64,000 nucleotides of DNA from Parachlamydia sp. AcF125 (GTDB taxonomy: Bacteria > Chlamydiota > Chlamydiia > Chlamydiales > Parachlamydiaceae), in assembly GCF_018342475.1 (NCBI RefSeq), contig NZ_JAEMUD010000004.1, positions 124,001 to 188,000 on the forward strand, in the 5' to 3' direction. Position 1 is the first letter of the stretch. Each line of letters begins with the position of its first letter. Below are positions 61,372-64,000 of the stretch, piece after piece. The position numbers and the translations under genes were made by a program. The notes beneath the pieces were generated by a model, which was given only the letters and a program-made list of their open reading frames with translations, did no database searches and was not told where the DNA came from.

Positions 61372-62208
61372 TTAATGAAATAAAACCCCTGAGGCTTTCT
61401 CAACTTCTTGTACCGAAGTTTTGAACTGATTAAGAGGGACCTCTTTAGCAATTTGCTGATTAGGCAGCACATACGCTTCTGTTTGTATGCTGCCTGCCTC
61501 TGTTTCTCGGGCAATGACCTTAAAAAAATGAGTGGGTACGGCTACATTATTTGGCCCTATGACCTGATAATGCACATATTTTTTGCCATTTTCTGCTACG
61601 CAGGGCAAAAATAAAGGCCCTGTAAGGACGTGTACCGTTTTTGAGCTTTTTGTTAAATCTCTCACATATTTTTCCATTTTTGCCCAATAGCCCCGGTTAA
61701 ATTGGGCCACTTGGGGACTCATATTAGAGAGGTAGAAAGTATCTCGCAAAGTGTCCGGATTAGCTTGATGATCGGCTGCCGGCGCTAGATGACCGCGGTC
61801 AAATCCAGATCCTTTGAAATCTTCTAAAGTGTTTTGAAAAATTTTGGGAATGCGAGGATCTTCCTGAAAAGGAAATGGGTCTCGGCTAACCTTTCCTTTT
61901 AAACTTTCCGCAGTCAAGCATTCATAAACCCATTGCGCATTGCGAGTTCTTCCATCATATTCCAAGGTATACCCAGGGCGTTTAATCATAATCGCCCCTC
62001 GCGGAGAAAAAATAGGATTGAATAGCTGGCTAGAATTTCTTTGCGGTCTCGCTAATTCGGTTTCAGGTGGTAAGAGATTGGCGATTTCTATATATCCTGC
62101 TGTCAAATACCCTAAAATGAAAGCCGTACTCGCTATCCAAAAAAATGTCCCATATTTTCCATATTTATGTTTCATGGTTAACTTTAGCCCATTTCGCCGA
62201 TGATTCAT
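61372..62208 (-). CDS. Membrane-anchored DNA/RNA non-specific endonuclease
   Basis: A beta-beta-alpha-Me nuclease of the NucA/EndoG family. 278 aa from ATG 62206-62208, preceded by GAGAG. Residues 18-44 form an N-terminal membrane anchor (GKYGTFFWIASTAFILGYLT). The active site GFDRGHLAPAADH contains DRGH 137-140 (His140). Asn171 in QFNRGYWAKME is the metal ligand and Glu179 is also conserved. Exported nucleases of this type digest DNA and RNA in the periplasm or outside. This may supply nucleotides, or process nucleic acid from the host. An alternative start at Met12 is possible. Confidence 0.9.
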   Translation of the reverse strand: MNHRRNGLKLTMKHKYGKYGTFFWIASTAFILGYLTAGYIEIANLLPPETELARPQRNSSQLFNPIFSPRGAIMIKRPGYTLEYDGRTRNAQWVYECLTAESLKGKVSRDPFPFQEDPRIPKIFQNTLEDFKGSGFDRGHLAPAADHQANPDTLRDTFYLSNMSPQVAQFNRGYWAKMEKYVRDLTKSSKTVHVLTGPLFLPCVAENGKKYVHYQVIGPNNVAVPTHFFKVIARETEAGSIQTEAYVLPNQQIAKEVPLNQFKTSVQEVEKASGVLFH

Positions 62209-62292
62209 TCATTCTCTCAATAATTCTTTTCAAGTATCCTTAAAAGCGATAGCATACCACAAATAACCTCTAAAAACAATAAAAGCGGGAAA

Positions 62293-62336
62293 TAAGGAAA
62301 GTAAAAAGCATGTAAACATGCTTTTTACTTTCCTTA
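62293..62336. repeat. Perfect 20-bp inverted repeat with 4-nt loop
   Basis: TAAGGAAAGTAAAAAGCATG at 62293-62312 and its exact complement at 62317-62336 enclose loop TAAA. It lies between divergent genes (nuclease and dxr), where a terminator is not needed. There is no T-tract outside the stem. Confidence 0.8.
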
Positions 62337-62540
62337 GAACATTGCCAACGTCCATTTACCCCTCACGCAGAATGGAAGCAATGATCATTATCCTAGCCCG
62401 CTAATCTGAAGGAAAGTCCCCCATTAACCAAGCTTTCTATTTATCCTTTTTCTTCACTGCTTAGGCGCCTTAAAGCTACAAAGCCAGCATTTTTTTAATC
62501 CCTCCTTCCTTTCGAATTGCAAAAAAAATCAATTCTTCAT

Positions 62541-62567
62541 TTGACATTTTCCTTGTTCTGCTATACT
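62541..62567 (+). promoter_or_regulatory. Promoter of dxr
   Basis: TTGACA (62541-62546) and TATACT (62562-62567, 5 of 6) are 15 bp apart, ending about 30 bp before the dxr start. The spacer is short but both boxes are strong. Confidence 0.55.
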
Positions 62568-62595
62568 CTATTCTGTTTTAACAAAAGTCCTTACT

Positions 62596-63732
62596 ATGAA
62601 GAAGATCGCGCTACTTGGATCTACAGGTTCAATTGGAACCACCACTTTGCAAGTTGTGAGACATTTGAAAGATTCATTTCAAGTCACGGCTCTTGCGGCC
62701 CATTCTAATATCGATCGACTCGAGCAGCAAGCCAAAGAATTTTTGCCTGAATTGATCGCGGTTTATGACGAAAATAAAGCAGCCGAATTGCAAAAAAGAA
62801 TTCCCCAAATTCCTGTTTTAGCAGGCATGGAAGGCTTAAATGCAGTCGCTTGCCATTCAGACACTCAGCTAGTCATTTCTGCTATCAGCGGCACAATAGG
62901 CCTGATTCCTACAATTTCTGCCATTAAAGCTGGTAAAGATATTGCCTTAGCCAATAAAGAAGTGCTTGTTTCTGGCGGTTCTCTCGTGATGTCTTTGATA
63001 CAAGAAAAAGGATGCCAGTTACTCCCTGTGGATAGTGAACACAGCGCGATTTTTCAATGTTTAAACGGCGAGAAATCCTCGACCATTCATCGACTAATTT
63101 TAACAGCTTCAGGGGGCCCTTTCCGCGATTGGGATTATGACCGCTTGAAACAAATCCAGGTAGAAGAAGCTTTAAACCATCCTAATTTTTCAATGGGCGC
63201 CAAAATTACGATTGACTCCTCTACCTTAATGAATAAAGGGCTCGAAGTCATCGAGGCTTATTGGCTTTTTGGGGTGAAACTAGAGCAAATTGAAGTTTTA
63301 GTTCATCCACAACAAATTGTGCATAGCATGGTTGAGTTCACCGACGGAGCAATCATGGCTCAAATGGGCGAGCCTAGCATGATCGTTCCTATACAGTATG
63401 CGATGACTTATCCTAACCGAGTCGCCAGTATTCTCAACCCCCTTGATTTAAAAAAAATGCAACATTTAGAATTTTCAGCTCCAAATTATGACCATTTTCC
63501 CTGTCTTAGACTTGCTTTCGAAGCCCTGCGGCAGGGAGGAAGTTTGGCGTGTTATATGAATGCGGCGAATGAAGTCCTTGTGCATCGTTTTTTACAAGGC
63601 CAATTCGGATGGATCGAAATTGCTCAAAAGCTTGAAAACTTAATGCTAACCCACGCGTCACAAGCTTTGCATACGCTAGAGGATATTTTACAGATAGACG
63701 CAGAAGCAAGGCGACATGCGGAGCGTGCTTAA
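62596..63732 (+). CDS. dxr: 1-deoxy-D-xylulose 5-phosphate reductoisomerase
   Basis: Second step of the MEP isoprenoid pathway: DXP to MEP with NADPH, in the cytosol. 378 aa. The NADPH-binding loop is GSTGSIG (8-14). Next are ANKEVLVSGG, the metal-site segment VDSEHSAIFQ, SASGGPF-like TASGGPFRDW, IDSSTLMNKGLEVIEA, and HPQQIVHSM. Every family motif is intact. rseP follows 167 bp downstream, the order known in Chlamydia. Confidence 0.97.
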   Translation: MKKIALLGSTGSIGTTTLQVVRHLKDSFQVTALAAHSNIDRLEQQAKEFLPELIAVYDENKAAELQKRIPQIPVLAGMEGLNAVACHSDTQLVISAISGTIGLIPTISAIKAGKDIALANKEVLVSGGSLVMSLIQEKGCQLLPVDSEHSAIFQCLNGEKSSTIHRLILTASGGPFRDWDYDRLKQIQVEEALNHPNFSMGAKITIDSSTLMNKGLEVIEAYWLFGVKLEQIEVLVHPQQIVHSMVEFTDGAIMAQMGEPSMIVPIQYAMTYPNRVASILNPLDLKKMQHLEFSAPNYDHFPCLRLAFEALRQGGSLACYMNAANEVLVHRFLQGQFGWIEIAQKLENLMLTHASQALHTLEDILQIDAEARRHAERA

Positions 63733-63899
63733 ATGTCTTGCTTGACAAATGATCTTTTTTTAGACTTTTAGATTAGCAGTTTACCTGCTGTTATGGCATA
63801 ATGATTTTGTTAAAATATTACAAAACTTAAAATTAATTCTGCTCGATCTTAAGGCTGCTTAAAGCCTTAAACCAGAATAACCATAAGGTAAATGTTTCC

Positions 63900-64000
63900 A
63901 TGATTTTTAGCTTGATGTATACATTGTTAGCACTCCTTGGTCTAAGCTTTTTAATTTTTATCCACGAACTCGGCCATTATTTCATGGCCCGCCGCGTGGG
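63900..64000 (+). CDS. rseP: Site-2 zinc protease RseP, 5' end only
   Basis: The frame from ATG 63900 reads MIFSLMYTLLALLGLSFLIF and then IHELGHYFMARRVG to the window edge. The HELGH zinc motif after a hydrophobic N-terminus is diagnostic of RseP/MmpA-type intramembrane proteases. The 3' part lies beyond the window. AAGG lies somewhat far upstream (63885). Linkage to dxr supports the call. Confidence 0.9.
   Translation, partial: MIFSLMYTLLALLGLSFLIFIHELGHYFMARRV

Noticed and set aside
62293-62336. Simple terminator for nuclease or dxr
   Set aside because: Both genes are transcribed away from the hairpin, and no T-tract adjoins the stem.

Overview
The window reads as a chromosomal segment of an amoeba-associated chlamydia (order Parachlamydiales), and the family can only be guessed. 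Chlamydial markers are a homologue of the secreted protease CPAF with its H/S/E catalytic residues, the dxr-rseP gene order at the right edge, priA preceded by two lineage-type hypothetical genes, and chlamydial-type outer-membrane barrels. Eukaryote-oriented genes (ankyrin repeats, Fic, NACHT) and A+T-rich DNA with many small intergenic relics point to an environmental rather than a pathogenic chlamydia.

Layout. 1-5.6 kb, minus strand: the N-terminal part of a NACHT NTPase, a 782-aa coiled-coil protein with a nucleotidyltransferase-like GS...SDID motif, a tiny hypothetical gene and a membrane protein. 5.9-9.8 kb, plus strand: a complete potABCD polyamine uptake operon with three ATGA overlaps. 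9.8-12.6 kb: gene-poor DNA holding a transposase-like relic and one beta-barrel gene with a textbook terminator. 12.6-32.8 kb, minus strand: a three-gene unit of a 1446-aa SecA-like ATPase, a 5173-aa giant protein and a 99-aa immunity-like protein. The giant combines short N-terminal repeats, TPR-like helices, a glycine-rich segment, a SecA-like DEAD motor, a possible permuted OTU-like cysteine-protease module, a pre-toxin linker and a C-terminal toxin-like tip. This unit is the best candidate for an undescribed system: a polymorphic toxin carrying its own SecA-type motor, followed 1 nt later by its presumed immunity gene.

33-37 kb: a DUF2059 gene, then a small accessory island. A Fic/winged-helix gene sits behind two identical palindromes that overlap its promoter. 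An IS982-type transposase relic follows, then a serine-recombinase C-terminal relic and tRNA-Ser(UGA). A 58-bp direct repeat made from the recombinase gene end brackets the island. 37-46 kb: a secreted hypothetical protein, an ankyrin protein with a possible Cys/His enzymatic domain, a three-gene priA operon and a second outer-membrane barrel.

46-64 kb is mostly housekeeping and envelope: a putative Na+/H+ antiporter, a SIMPL protein, a lipoprotein plus M32 carboxypeptidase, a lineage-specific hypothetical protein, a decayed LanM-like (DUF4135) gene, CPAF, a malQ/transglutaminase-like/PduO operon, a membrane-anchored DRGH nuclease, dxr and the start of rseP.

All calls come from reading the sequence. 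Family names rest on recognised motifs, without database searches. Residue numbers are counted from the start codon given in each entry.
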